The notes: generated from the letters alone by a model not told the origin. A stretch of 53,717 nucleotides of DNA from Planctomycetota bacterium (GCA_026692905.1 JAPLNL010000063.1:1-53717), one strand, 5' to 3'; positions 19,498-28,164 are shown, counted from the first letter of the stretch. Program-made: numbers and translations.

Positions 19498-19861
19498 GGG
19501 GTCGATTTCGGATGGGCTTGGAAAAAATCCCAGACGGCATCGTTGGCGTTGAGGCGGCTTGTGGCCTTACCAAGGATGAATGCTGGCAAGGGGCTTTTTC
19601 CGCCTTTCCAAATGTGGCCGTGGCCTTCGATGGTGGTAAAGATGACTTCCGTTCCATCGCGTCCTCCAGTGTGGACGACTGTCGTGGTGCCTTCGATGGT
19701 GTTAGCAAGTGGCTTCGCTTCCTCTTCGCAGCCAAGGGCGGTCGCTCACCTGGCACCTGTCCGCGAACATCAGCGGCAGGCAGCATGCTAACTAGCAGAG
19801 CCGCCAGACTCAGTGCTGATTTTGGCAATTTGCAGCGTGATCGTTTCACTTTTTTTGCCAC
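19494..19861 (-). pseudogene. Remnant of an LpqC/PHB-depolymerase-type esterase: 5' end plus frameshifted 3' end
   Basis: A GTG at 19861 overlaps the stop of the upstream hydrolase and starts a signal peptide (SALSLAALLVSMLPAADVRGQ). After about 40 codons this frame turns meaningless, but the neighbouring frame reads as a typical LpqC-family C-terminus: VVHTGGRDGTEVIFTTIEGHGHIWKGG (catalytic His region), then LNANDAVWDFFQAHPKSTP and a TGA at 19494. The central part with the nucleophile Ser is absent. So a deletion and a frame change have inactivated the gene. Confidence 0.7.
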
Positions 19862-20814
19862 TGGTCGTCCTTTTCGAGAACGCTTCGCACCGCGTCGCTA
19901 TCAAGCCATTGTCGAGCCTCTTCATCCTCGCGCAAATAAGCGTCCCAAAACGCGGTCGTGACGGCAAGCATTGCGCGGTGATGATTGGGGTTCCGCCGCT
20001 CGGTCTCGCCCGGCAGAGCCCGTTCGGTAAAAGCCGAGTGTTCGGCGTTGTCGAGCACCAGTTGATACTTCGAGCCTGGTGAGAGGTCGGGGAAGACTAT
20101 GAGCCGAGTCTTCGCATCGGCTCCGTTAATCGGATTGGAGTCTTTCGTGCCGGTCAGCAGCATCCAGGGGATCGTCACGCTGCCGAACGCCTGTTTCGTG
20201 TTGCCGTTCGCTGGACCGCTGGGGCTCATGATCACTGCCGCTTTAATGCGGCTGTCCGTGAATCCCTTTCCTAGTGGAGCCACCTGTCCGCTGACCGCTT
20301 GCGTCGTCACTGCTCCAAACGAATGCCCCGACATGCCGACATGGTTCAGATCAAACCGTCCCGCCAGCGCGTGTGTGGTGTCCTTGTTCCAAACTTCAAG
20401 TTGATCCAGAACCACTGGCACATCTTGTACTCGCAAGAGAAACTCCTTGAGCCCAGCCGCTTTCTTCAACGCCGCCATGCGTTGGGCGACCGGCAGGTCT
20501 TTCCATACGCTGTCATCGCTTCCCGGATGTTGCAGAAACACGGCCACATATCCCCGCGACGCCCAATGCTTGCCGAGAAAGGCGGAGCCTTCGCGATTGC
20601 CGCCTAGCCCGTGACTAAAGAGCACTACTGGCGCGGCCTTCTTGTCCACAGGCAAATAGACACGGATCGGAATCTCACGCGAACGTTTCGCGTCCTTAAC
20701 TCCCAAATCCACTTGCTCCGTTTTCACATCGGTCGTGAGCAGTGGGTCGTAGTCGGCCCACAGTCTTGACGACATCACCAGGCTTAACATCAACAACGCG
20801 AATGTACGACTCAT
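19846..20814 (-). CDS. Exported alpha/beta hydrolase (PAF-acetylhydrolase / dienelactone-hydrolase-like)
   Basis: The ATG at 20814 has a good AGGTGA ribosome-binding site and starts a signal peptide (ALLMLSLVMSSRLWA); the frame is open to 20883 without coding features. The hydrolase core shows IPIRVYLPVDKKAAPVVLFSHGLGG, GYVAVFLQHPGSDDS, the nucleophile elbow GMSGHSFGA, an acid region PWMLLTGTKDSNPI and a late His (NAEHSAF). It is 323 residues long. It overlaps the start of the downstream LpqC remnant by a few bases, so both belonged to one hydrolase operon. Confidence 0.87.
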   Translation of the reverse strand: MSRTFALLMLSLVMSSRLWADYDPLLTTDVKTEQVDLGVKDAKRSREIPIRVYLPVDKKAAPVVLFSHGLGGNREGSAFLGKHWASRGYVAVFLQHPGSDDSVWKDLPVAQRMAALKKAAGLKEFLLRVQDVPVVLDQLEVWNKDTTHALAGRFDLNHVGMSGHSFGAVTTQAVSGQVAPLGKGFTDSRIKAAVIMSPSGPANGNTKQAFGSVTIPWMLLTGTKDSNPINGADAKTRLIVFPDLSPGSKYQLVLDNAEHSAFTERALPGETERRNPNHHRAMLAVTTAFWDAYLREDEEARQWLDSDAVRSVLEKDDQWQKK

Positions 20815-21066
20815 TGTATCACCTAAAAAAATCTCATGGCTTCGGCATTTCCTGGTTACGACGGCTGGAATAACCTTGATCATCGTTGATCAAGGTTTTG
20901 CGTGGCATAGGCTTCCAGTCGCGGCATCCAGTACTGTGTGTTCAATTCCGTTGGTATATGACCTGCCATTCGAGGCATGTAACCGCGCGAGTCGAAATTG
21001 TGTTCTGCGATCCAGTCTCCAGGCTGGGGAGCACGCTTGATCGTTCACGCGGTGCGGCCGTGCGCT

Positions 21067-21960
21067 TCAGCAGCGACGGCGCATCGACTTCATCGAGCGC
21101 TCGTGCGAAGCTGGCGATCCAAACTTCGCTCCGGAGCGTGCCCACATCTTCTCGACGGTTTGGGCGACGTCCGGTGTCTTGCAGGCGGTGTCGCCGTGGT
21201 CGACGGTCACTTCGCCGATTCGTTTCGCCGCAGCGAGCACGGCCTTCCGCATCGTGGAACTCCGGCCGCCAATCGTGATCAGCGACCGGTTCATATCATT
21301 CTTCACGTCGTTCGGCGCGGAGTGGATCGACTTCTCGATCACTTCGATGCCACCGAGAAGTTGGTCCTCCGGGAACGACTCGTCTAGGTCGGAGAGGCGG
21401 CCAAGAAGCGTCCACCCCGACGCGCGCAGCCGCTCGTTCGACGAGCTCAGCCACTCGCGCACCTTGGTACGCGCGTGCGGGCCTTCGGCCGCGAGCGTCG
21501 CGACGTAGAGGCTGCACATGCGCATCGGATTCTCGATCGCCCATAGGTCGAGTTCGTCGGGCGTCATCGCCATCGGATCAGCAATCTTCATCGCAAGGTT
21601 CCGCGCGTCGACGTTGCCGGTCGCCCACAACTCTCGCGCCAGTTCGTGATCGACGTCGATCCGCTTCATCAACTTGAAGAGTTCGCCGAAGAGGACGCCC
21701 TTCGCGCCGTGCCGCGCCCACGTCTTGCGGGTCTGCTCCGTACCAATATTCTCGAGAATGGCCATGACTTCCGAAAGCGACATGCGCGCTGCCGGGGCTT
21801 TCGCGGCGGAGGACTTCGCGGCGGAGGACTTCGACTGTGCGTTCTTTGGCGTTGCAGCCTTCGACGCGGACGTCCTCTTAGCCGCCGGCTTCGAAGCCTC
21901 CGCAGCGGGCTGTGCGGACGCCTTTTTCACGGGTTTTTTCGTGGTCTTTTTCGTAGGCAT
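21067..21960 (-). CDS. AlkD-like DNA alkylation repair protein with Lys/Ala-rich N-terminal tail
   Basis: From the ATG at 21960 (GGGAGA ribosome-binding site) the protein has 297 residues. The first ~60 are a Lys/Ala/Ser-rich, histone-H1-like tail with tandem SSAAK units; the rest is a helical HEAT-like repeat domain resembling AlkD/COG4912 (VLFGELFKLMKRIDVDHELARELWATGNVDARNLAMKIAD, YVATLAAEGPHARTKVREWLSS, ASGWTLLGRLSD). The AlkD family removes alkylated bases; activity here is inferred only. The DNA is clearly GC-richer than its neighbours (about 65% in sampled lines against about 50%), suggesting transfer. Confidence 0.75.
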   Translation of the reverse strand: MPTKKTTKKPVKKASAQPAAEASKPAAKRTSASKAATPKNAQSKSSAAKSSAAKAPAARMSLSEVMAILENIGTEQTRKTWARHGAKGVLFGELFKLMKRIDVDHELARELWATGNVDARNLAMKIADPMAMTPDELDLWAIENPMRMCSLYVATLAAEGPHARTKVREWLSSSNERLRASGWTLLGRLSDLDESFPEDQLLGGIEVIEKSIHSAPNDVKNDMNRSLITIGGRSSTMRKAVLAAAKRIGEVTVDHGDTACKTPDVAQTVEKMWARSGAKFGSPASHERSMKSMRRRC

Positions 21961-22069
21961 ATGGTTCTCCCAAACAACAGGCTTCAAGACATACACCGTT
22001 TTACCGCAATCTGGGTAGAGTATGCAAGCCAGTCTATCAGCGAGAACTATGTCTCTCAGTCGTCCTTCA

Positions 22070-22306
22070 TTACGGAGAAAAGGTCTCTATCTTGAGTTGG
22101 CTGCAAAGGTCCTTTACCGGTGAGCTGAGCGTTGATCCCGCACACCTTCGTTCGATGCGACCGGCAAGCAGCAATGTGTCGCTAGGAATTAAACCCACTG
22201 AAGGAGCCCCCGATGTAGATTCAACGTGCAAAGCGATGCTGCGTGACAGGTCGAATACCGTCTCAATCGGTGCCGCAATCGTGGTTGTTAGCTTAATGAC
22301 TGGCAT
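22070..22306 (-). pseudogene. 5' fragment of an SRPBCC-family gene
   Basis: The first ~30 residues (MPVIKLTTTIAAPIETVFDL and the SRSIALHVEST that follows) match the start of SRPBCC/polyketide-cyclase-like proteins, which begin with this strand and 'IDLH..ST' helix. After that the frame continues into unrelated sequence, so only the N-terminal tip remains of a ~150-residue protein. Confidence 0.55.
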
Positions 22307-22325
22307 GCGTATGGAGCTTTTTCGT

Positions 22326-22436
22326 TTACTTGTTCTCAAGCAATTTCTTTGATTCCAAAAGCCTAGCTTCCAGCCTGCGATTGGTTTCCTGCAATGACTT
22401 GAGCCTTTCCTTGGCACGCTCGACTTCCACTTGCAT
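22326..22436 (-). pseudogene. Coiled-coil fragment
   Basis: A 36-codon stretch encodes a strongly helical, Glu/Lys/Leu-rich segment (ERAKERLKSLQETNRRLEAR) ending in TAA; an in-frame TAG lies just upstream of its ATG. It reads as the C-terminal tail of a larger protein whose body is gone. The family is not recognised. Confidence 0.35.
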
Positions 22437-22542
22437 TCGAACTGTGTTGTCGGTAGTCGAAAGCTACTCTAGTAGTTTTGAGCGGTAGGAATTAGGATGG
22501 AGTGGCAAACGAGGTAAGTTCTCAAAAGGTACCAGGCCCGAT

Positions 22543-25359
22543 ATGTACAGAAAACTACACGTAGAAGTTTTGGACCAGCGTCTATGCCAAGCATTTGGCG
22601 ATATGGATTTGAACTTCGCTGATCAAGGCATTTATAGAACGAGCTACGATTTTCAAAAGAATGCGCCTGAAAACACCTTCAAGTCCTTTGAGGTTAATGG
22701 TGGATTCCTGCATTTCGCGAGCTCAAATGCGGGTAGTGGCGCGATCTTATCTATTGCGAGAACGGACACAAAAGGGGAATTGGTGCCGAGCTTTGGGCAA
22801 CAAGGCATGGCACGTATCGTTAGCAAAAATTTTGTTTCCACTGCAATCGATGCTATCCAGCTTGCTGACGGCAGTTATGTCGTCATGAACGCTGCGCAGA
22901 CTTTCCGCCCTGGACAACTTATCGGCGTGCTTGCTGATGGCAGCCTGAACACAGCATTTGGAAACAATGGTTTTCTAAGCCTAAGCTACGAAAAATTTGC
23001 ATTTCTCTCCAAGATTTTCCCCGACGCGACGGGCGGCTTCTTTATCCTTCAAAGTTTCGACTTCAACTGCGAACTCACTAAATATGATTGGCACGGAAAC
23101 GTAGAACAGGCTTTCGGCGCGCAAGGCACTGTCGCATTTCCACGATTGTCAAATTTGGACGCACTCGTCGCACCGACTGGTGAGATCAAGATTACAGGAC
23201 TTGCTTTCAACAATACGGCCCAGTCGGTGGTGGCAATCCAGTTGCTATCAACTGGAGGTCGAGACTTACAGTACGGCCCCAATGGCACACGATCAACGGA
23301 CAATGTGGCCTTCAGCTATCCAAAAATTGATCCGTTGGACGGGTCCGTCTTTATTGTCACCAACGCGGCTTCCACTTCTCCTTCTACCTATCTTGCCGTC
23401 CTAAAAAAGTTTTCTCCCAACCTACAGCCAGACCAAGCATTCGGTCAAAGTGGAGGTGCTGAAGTTGAGATTCCTCGTGTTGCTAACGAACCGGGTGGCG
23501 CAAAGATTGTTTTTGATGGCGCGGGGGGGGCCTATATCAATGCGTCGTGGACGAATACGCCTCAGTCGAATTTCCTCACTGCTTTTACGGCGAAGATAAC
23601 CAGCAGTGGATTGCTCGACTCCTCCTTTGGAGACGGAGGAAAAGCACTCTTCAACCTGCCGGTCCGTGGGGTATTTCAATTCACCGATGTGGATTCGTTC
23701 GGCAATCTCTACTGGCGAGCCGTCATCCAGCCAAACTCGAATGCAAACTACATCTACGATGAATTGATCATGAAGTTGGATCGAAATGGAGCGCTCGATC
23801 GATCGTGGGGTGCGAACGGATTACTGCAGCGCGATTTGACTATTGCTTCGAAAACCATTTCCGAGGTTCAACTGCATCAACGTAGCGGTGGCAAAATGAG
23901 TCTAGTTTCCGGTTGGCCTCCTTTTGGAGCTAGCGACTACTTCCTGGGCAAGGCGACAACGCTGGACAGCGCAGGCGATGTGATTGTTGACGGTGTCTTC
24001 GGCAGTCACGACTCGCAAGTCAACATCGTTCATTCGCCAAGCAACGATGGTGGCTATTTTGTAGCCCAACTCTACTCAAGCAATGGCGGGAGCTTCGTTA
24101 GGATTTCGAAAGCTCTTGCGTCCGGTGCGTTGGATCTCACCTTTGGCACCAATGGACGAATGTTAGTCCCTACGGATCGAATGGAGGGGATTTTCATGAA
24201 AACAGCTCGCGACGGTTCGGTCATTATCGCCGCGGGCAACTACGAAGCATCAGCGAACCCTGCAACCAGCCAAGGGGTCGCGGTCGCAATCCGATTGAAT
24301 GCAAACGGCGATTTGGATGCTCGGTTCGGAAACATAGGTATCTTACGACTCTACGAAAAAACGGGAACGTTGATCGACGTTCTGCATGATAATGCATTGG
24401 GTACTATTTTGGTGTTCGAGAATAGTGACCTTCGCGACCCACTTTTTGGGATCCATTTCAAAGCGCTCGATGCTTTTGGCTTGCCGAAAACTTCCTTCGG
24501 TAACCAAGGGATCGCAAATACGGTAATTCCCGGCGCAACATGGAGATGCGGCGCGATCGATGAACAAGGGAGACTCATTGCCGCTGTCACCTATGACCGC
24601 TATTCCAATGCACCGAAACATCAGCTTTACAAAATTGACACCGATGGTGCGCTTGTAAGCAATTTTGGGACCGCGGGTATCGTCAACTTGCCGATCGATT
24701 TCAATGCCAGTTTCGATAACCTCGACTTGTCGCTGCGACATGGCATTATCGCTGTGGTTGGAACAAACTCGTTGTTCGATGCAAAGGTCCGACTTGTTGC
24801 ATTAGACTACTCGGGCAAGCCGATGACCGAACTCGGCCCACTTGGGGTACGTGATTACGAATTCTCCGAGTACGGTGAGTCGATCCAAGACATCCAGTTC
24901 GCGGACGACGGTAGTTTGTGGTTAGCTGTGATGGAACGGCAGAAGTACGATAAATTTTCAACGGTGGTTCGGCTCAAGAAGTCCCAAGCGAAATCGACAC
25001 ACAACTGGAACAGTGCGCTCGATGTAGACGACGATGGCTCTGTTAGTCCGTTGGACGTCCTCGCAATCATTAATCACCTAAATGGTTCCGGGCCAGCGAA
25101 CCAAGACAAACACTTCCCTGATGTCGACGCTGACGGATTCGTTTCCCCGCTCGACGCGTTGATCGTGATTAATGCGATTAACAACCTGAGGCAAGGCGGT
25201 GAAGGCGAATCCGCTGTTGCTAAAGGACGCGAGAGTCAGTCAAACCAACGCGGTGTGGAACGGATTGCAAGAGACGAACTGTTTTCTGCTTACCAATACG
25301 ACTTAGAGGGGGTCAGCTCGCACCCAGTCAATCGCAAGAAAGGACAGACACAGCGCTGA
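22543..25359 (+). CDS. Exported delta-60-repeat protein with C-terminal dockerin domain
   Basis: A 938-residue protein. The N-terminus has the planctomycete 'VEVLDQRLCQA' leader motif instead of a classic signal peptide. About eleven delta-60 repeats (pattern GxLdxxFGxxGxxxx) follow, e.g. GSLNTAFGNNGFLSL, GLLDSSFGDGGKALF, GALDLTFGTNGRMLV and GDLDARFGNIGILRL, likely forming propeller-like folds. A type I dockerin comes near residues 825-885 with two calcium loops (DVDDDGSVSPLDVLAIINHLN and DVDADGFVSPLDALIVINAIN). The final residues KKGQTQR are encoded by a copy of the RAYT-end repeat, so the original end was probably altered. Function unknown, probably cell-surface. Confidence 0.87.
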   Translation: MYRKLHVEVLDQRLCQAFGDMDLNFADQGIYRTSYDFQKNAPENTFKSFEVNGGFLHFASSNAGSGAILSIARTDTKGELVPSFGQQGMARIVSKNFVSTAIDAIQLADGSYVVMNAAQTFRPGQLIGVLADGSLNTAFGNNGFLSLSYEKFAFLSKIFPDATGGFFILQSFDFNCELTKYDWHGNVEQAFGAQGTVAFPRLSNLDALVAPTGEIKITGLAFNNTAQSVVAIQLLSTGGRDLQYGPNGTRSTDNVAFSYPKIDPLDGSVFIVTNAASTSPSTYLAVLKKFSPNLQPDQAFGQSGGAEVEIPRVANEPGGAKIVFDGAGGAYINASWTNTPQSNFLTAFTAKITSSGLLDSSFGDGGKALFNLPVRGVFQFTDVDSFGNLYWRAVIQPNSNANYIYDELIMKLDRNGALDRSWGANGLLQRDLTIASKTISEVQLHQRSGGKMSLVSGWPPFGASDYFLGKATTLDSAGDVIVDGVFGSHDSQVNIVHSPSNDGGYFVAQLYSSNGGSFVRISKALASGALDLTFGTNGRMLVPTDRMEGIFMKTARDGSVIIAAGNYEASANPATSQGVAVAIRLNANGDLDARFGNIGILRLYEKTGTLIDVLHDNALGTILVFENSDLRDPLFGIHFKALDAFGLPKTSFGNQGIANTVIPGATWRCGAIDEQGRLIAAVTYDRYSNAPKHQLYKIDTDGALVSNFGTAGIVNLPIDFNASFDNLDLSLRHGIIAVVGTNSLFDAKVRLVALDYSGKPMTELGPLGVRDYEFSEYGESIQDIQFADDGSLWLAVMERQKYDKFSTVVRLKKSQAKSTHNWNSALDVDDDGSVSPLDVLAIINHLNGSGPANQDKHFPDVDADGFVSPLDALIVINAINNLRQGGEGESAVAKGRESQSNQRGVERIARDELFSAYQYDLEGVSSHPVNRKKGQTQR
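25339..25354 (+). repeat. RAYT-end-type repeat (solo copy)
   Basis: aaaggacagacacagc differs by one base from the left end of the RAYT element at 25794-25809. It overlaps the last codons of the delta-60 gene. Confidence 0.7.
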
Positions 25360-25441
25360 TTATGACGGCGTTGCTCGAGACTTTGCTCCCGAGATGGAAG
25401 CAGCGTTATTCCAGACCGGATTTTTAATGGCTGCAAAAGAG

Positions 25442-25792
25442 TTAAAAGGGATGATGGTTATCGCCCTGGAATCGATCCAAGATGTTCAGTGCACCTGACG
25501 CTCGTTTTTTGAGTACTTTCAGGTAGGCTGGCCACATATCCGTGCACGCATATATGATGCCCGCGATCGTCTCGGAGTTCAAGATGTTGAAGAATCCATT
25601 CAGGCTCTCTTCCGTGCGATCTTTGCAAACGTACAGTAATCGTTTAGCACCTTGGTCGAGTTGATAGACCAGAGTCAGGTAGTTGTGGCCTCGTCGGTAT
25701 CGAATCTCATCGACTCCAATGGATTCGATACCAGACAAGTCGCGATGAATGAGTCCCCATTGAAGTAACCATGAAAACAAAAAAGAAAACAA
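25442..25792 (-). pseudogene. ISL3-family transposase fragment
   Basis: The ORF encodes a central piece of an ISL3-type DDE transposase: SIGVDEIRYRRGHNYLTLVYQ (first catalytic Asp), TEESLNGFFNIL, ACTDMWPAYLKVL (second Asp) and ASGALNILDRF. The N-terminal zinc-binding/HTH part and the C-terminal part with the catalytic Glu are missing, so it cannot be active. Confidence 0.82.
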
Positions 25793-25793
25793 A

Positions 25794-27182
25794 AAAGGAC
25801 AGGCACAGCAATTCCGTGACTAACAAACTCGCATCCGTCAGCTTAGCCTACTTCCGATACTATCAACGGACGCCAGATGGGCTGCACATGAGGCGCTTCG
25901 CCGAGAAGTTGCGAATAAGAAGCCATTAGCTGATGCACAGCTCGCTAAGAAAAATGGCAATTGAAAGGCGGATATATTGGCTGCCCGAATGAAATAGGCA
26001 GCATCGACGCGAAGCACTCGCCCCCGCAGACTCGACTCCGCAGACTCGATCGAAATCGAACCCCAGCGGATCAACCTACATTGGCAAGATGCCGAACTTG
26101 CAACTTCCCTGCCAACTCACGCAACTTGTCCCGGGTCGCCGCAAGAAATCGACCCAGCAACCGGCCTCCTGCAAGCTTCGACATCCGAACTCCCCAAGTC
26201 TCCGGCGTGCAACCAAGCCTCGCAAAAACATCCGCAACCTCAGCCGAAATCGCCGCTTTACCATCACGCAACATCCGACCTGTGTACTCCACCAACATCA
26301 CATACTGCCCCAGCGTAAACCCACTCCGCATCCCTTCACGTACCGCACCAAGCCCTCTGCGATCCTCAACCGGAACCAGCCAAAGCTCATCTTCAAGCCC
26401 ACCACTAACCCGAACCGCCGCCACACTACCAAGCTCCGCCGCCTGCAAATCCTCGGCCCGACCGTTCGAAACGACATGATCCACCCGAGCCTTAATCGAA
26501 GTGTGCTCGCTAGCTTCCGGAGTCGCCGCAATCCCAGCCGCAACCGGATTTAGATCAATATAAGCACACACTGAAACAAGCGACTCTTCATCCAGAATCG
26601 TAATCGATTTGAAACGTCCCTCAAAGAAAGCACCCGTGCACTTGTCTTGCTTATTTGCAAGACGAGCCAAAGGCTCTTTGAGGCACTTCATAAACCAACC
26701 CAGCGACGACAATCGCTCACGCGCACCCGCCACCCACTCCATGTTGCCGACACGAGCCGCCACCAGCTCCTTGGAAACCTTCATCGGCTTGCGGTCCGAC
26801 CCACGAGGCGGAAACAGTCGAAACCAACGCTCAACCACTTCCGAATCCGACCAGCCATTGGCAACCTCAGGATCGATACGCAGCAGCAAGTGCAAATGGT
26901 TGTCCATCAGACTGAATCCGCCCACGGAAACAGCAAAGATCTGGTCAAGTTCCTTCAGTCGATTCTCGATCCAATCCTTACGCCCCGGAGCCGCTTCATC
27001 GCCCATGAGATGAGCCCGACGAACGCAACGAGAAATACAGTGATACCAACGACTTACGGTGGCATCAACCAGTCGAGAACGGGAGATAGTCATAGCAAGA
27101 CTCCTAAAAGAACAATCAAATCAATCCGCATATCTTACCAAATTCAACCCGCCCGACAATCGCTGTGCCTGTCCTGTCCTTT
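25794..27182. mobile_element. REP-associated tyrosine transposase (RAYT) element with short inverted ends
   Basis: The left end aaaggacaggcacagc (25794-25809) and the right end gctgtgcctgtcctgtccttt (27162-27182) are inverted copies; the right one has an extra 5-bp aggac duplication. They flank one IS200/HUH-type transposase gene. No target-site duplication was identified. The ORF on its right continues directly into the right end, consistent with insertion into a gene. Confidence 0.65.
26071..27093 (-). CDS. IS200-like (Y1/HUH) transposase, RAYT type
   Basis: A 340-residue protein with the REP-associated transposase layout: WYHCISRCVRRAHL at the start, the HUH-type metal motif in FSLMDNHLHLLLRI, a downstream catalytic-Tyr region around LVSVCAYIDLNPVAAGI, and FFEGRFKSI. 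The long C-terminal part (about 200-340) is typical of planctomycete and cyanobacterial members. It is expected to nick and join single-stranded DNA at the palindromic ends. The frame is intact, so it may be active. Confidence 0.85.
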   Translation of the reverse strand: MTISRSRLVDATVSRWYHCISRCVRRAHLMGDEAAPGRKDWIENRLKELDQIFAVSVGGFSLMDNHLHLLLRIDPEVANGWSDSEVVERWFRLFPPRGSDRKPMKVSKELVAARVGNMEWVAGARERLSSLGWFMKCLKEPLARLANKQDKCTGAFFEGRFKSITILDEESLVSVCAYIDLNPVAAGIAATPEASEHTSIKARVDHVVSNGRAEDLQAAELGSVAAVRVSGGLEDELWLVPVEDRRGLGAVREGMRSGFTLGQYVMLVEYTGRMLRDGKAAISAEVADVFARLGCTPETWGVRMSKLAGGRLLGRFLAATRDKLRELAGKLQVRHLANVG

Positions 27183-27305
27183 CTGTCTGTCTGAATCACA
27201 ATAGAATACATCAACCTCGTCGGTGTCGTCCATATCTCCAATGCGGCTCAATAGCCTTTGTTGATCTAGATCTGTGGAAGGAGGTTCGTAGGGATTTTTC
27301 GACAT
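27144..27305 (-). pseudogene. 5' fragment of an 'NPYEPP' membrane-protein gene, cut by the RAYT element
   Basis: The ATG at 27305 starts MSKNPYEPPSTDL, the hallmark opening of planctomycete small membrane proteins. Within 40 codons the frame runs into the RAYT right end (QKGQDRHS is encoded by the repeat) and stops. The hydrophobic body expected downstream is absent. Confidence 0.6.
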
Positions 27306-27319
27306 GTGTTTTCTAGTGC

Positions 27320-27409
27320 ACGAACGACCGACATCACCGAGGACGAGGCGTGAACTCAACGCAAGTTCGCGCGGTCGACCGAGTCCTTCGTGTGCATGTC
27401 ATTGTTCGT
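27320..27409. repeat. Long imperfect hairpin with attC-like architecture
   Basis: The left arm 27320-27344 (acgaac-gacc-gacat-caccgaggac) pairs with the right arm 27383-27409 (gtcc-ttcgtgtgc-atgtc-att-gttcgt). Outer and inner paired blocks are separated by short unpaired spacers, the general plan of integron attC sites. It sits exactly between two minus-strand genes. The outer boxes (GTTCGT/ACGAAC) do not fit the canonical GTTRRRY/RYYYAAC, so attC is a hypothesis only. Confidence 0.5.
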
Positions 27410-27422
27410 TAATTCCATTGTA

Positions 27423-28073
27423 CTATTTCGCCCATGGGACCCCACTTGGTAGTGGTTCCTTCGCTTTCTTCAGGATCTCGAGAGTTTCATGCAACCAATC
27501 AAGCTCGACAGAGGGGTACTTGGTTCTTTCCTTTGATTCCGCTTCGATCACCCACTCAAGAACTTCGATCTGCAACTGCAACAGTGTCTTGTTCTCTAGT
27601 GAGTTAATCCAATTCTGAGTTTTTTCTGGATCGCGGAGGTCTAGTTTTGAAAGATAATGAGGGCGCCTTGGGCGGTTGCGAGGATCTCCTTCGCCACGAG
27701 AGTAGGTCTTGTACGGTTGAAGCTGCAAATCAATTGCACTGAAGCAGAGCTGCCCAACTGTAAAGTTGACATCAGCAGCTCCGCCATCTGCCGTAAGGGA
27801 ATACCGCTTGTCATCAAGATGCGGAATGATAAATGGAAATGCTTTCGGGCCAAGTTCGCGCAGCTCACGATAAGCCAGGAAAACTTCCTCCTGGCCCGCT
27901 TTGTCGTATCCTCTTGGGTACAACGCGCTCGGACCACGAGTTTTGGGAGGTTTGTTCTTGGATGCAAGGCGAGCTACTAGGCTATCAACTGTCTCTTTGT
28001 CTACGGTTTCCTGAGCGCCACAAACGGAAGTGACTATCACGAACAACGTAATCAAGATAGCCGCGTATCTCAT
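27423..28073 (-). CDS. Exported protein of unknown function
   Basis: A 216-residue protein with a clear signal peptide (AAILITLFVIVTSVCGAQ). The mature part is helical and polar, with FLAYRELRELGPKAFPFIIPHLDDKRYS resembling one HEAT-like repeat, followed by VNFTVGQLCFSAID, which fits the same fold. No enzyme motif. It is framed by the attC-like hairpin on its 3' side and an inverted copy of the intergenic element on its 5' side, so it looks like a one-gene cassette. Confidence 0.72.
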   Translation of the reverse strand: MRYAAILITLFVIVTSVCGAQETVDKETVDSLVARLASKNKPPKTRGPSALYPRGYDKAGQEEVFLAYRELRELGPKAFPFIIPHLDDKRYSLTADGGAADVNFTVGQLCFSAIDLQLQPYKTYSRGEGDPRNRPRRPHYLSKLDLRDPEKTQNWINSLENKTLLQLQIEVLEWVIEAESKERTKYPSVELDWLHETLEILKKAKEPLPSGVPWAK

Positions 28074-28106
28074 CGAACACCTAAATTCAACGAACTATTA
28101 ATTCTC

Positions 28107-28164
28107 AGGCGCCCGCGCCTGTAAACGAAGTGTTATCGTACCGCATTTGGCTGGTCGAATGGGC
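28107..28164 (-). repeat. Intergenic element, copy E (inverted, partial)
   Basis: Reverse complement of 28138-28164 reads gcccattcgaccagccaaat then gcggtac, matching the 3' half of copies A-C. It is followed (minus strand) by the hairpin aggcgc-gg-gcgcct (28107-28120) and an attaat run, as in copy B. It lies directly upstream of the gene ending at 28073. Confidence 0.7.

Noticed and set aside
19285-19961. Long plus-strand ORFs over the esterase remnant
   Set aside because: The minus strand carries the recognisable signal peptides and esterase C-terminus.
21646-22095. Plus-strand ORFs across the GC-rich gene
   Set aside because: GC-rich DNA gives long open antisense frames; only the minus strand shows a protein domain.
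25838-26074. 78-codon minus-strand ORF downstream of the RAYT transposase
   Set aside because: It has no family features and lies in the 3' flank of the element.
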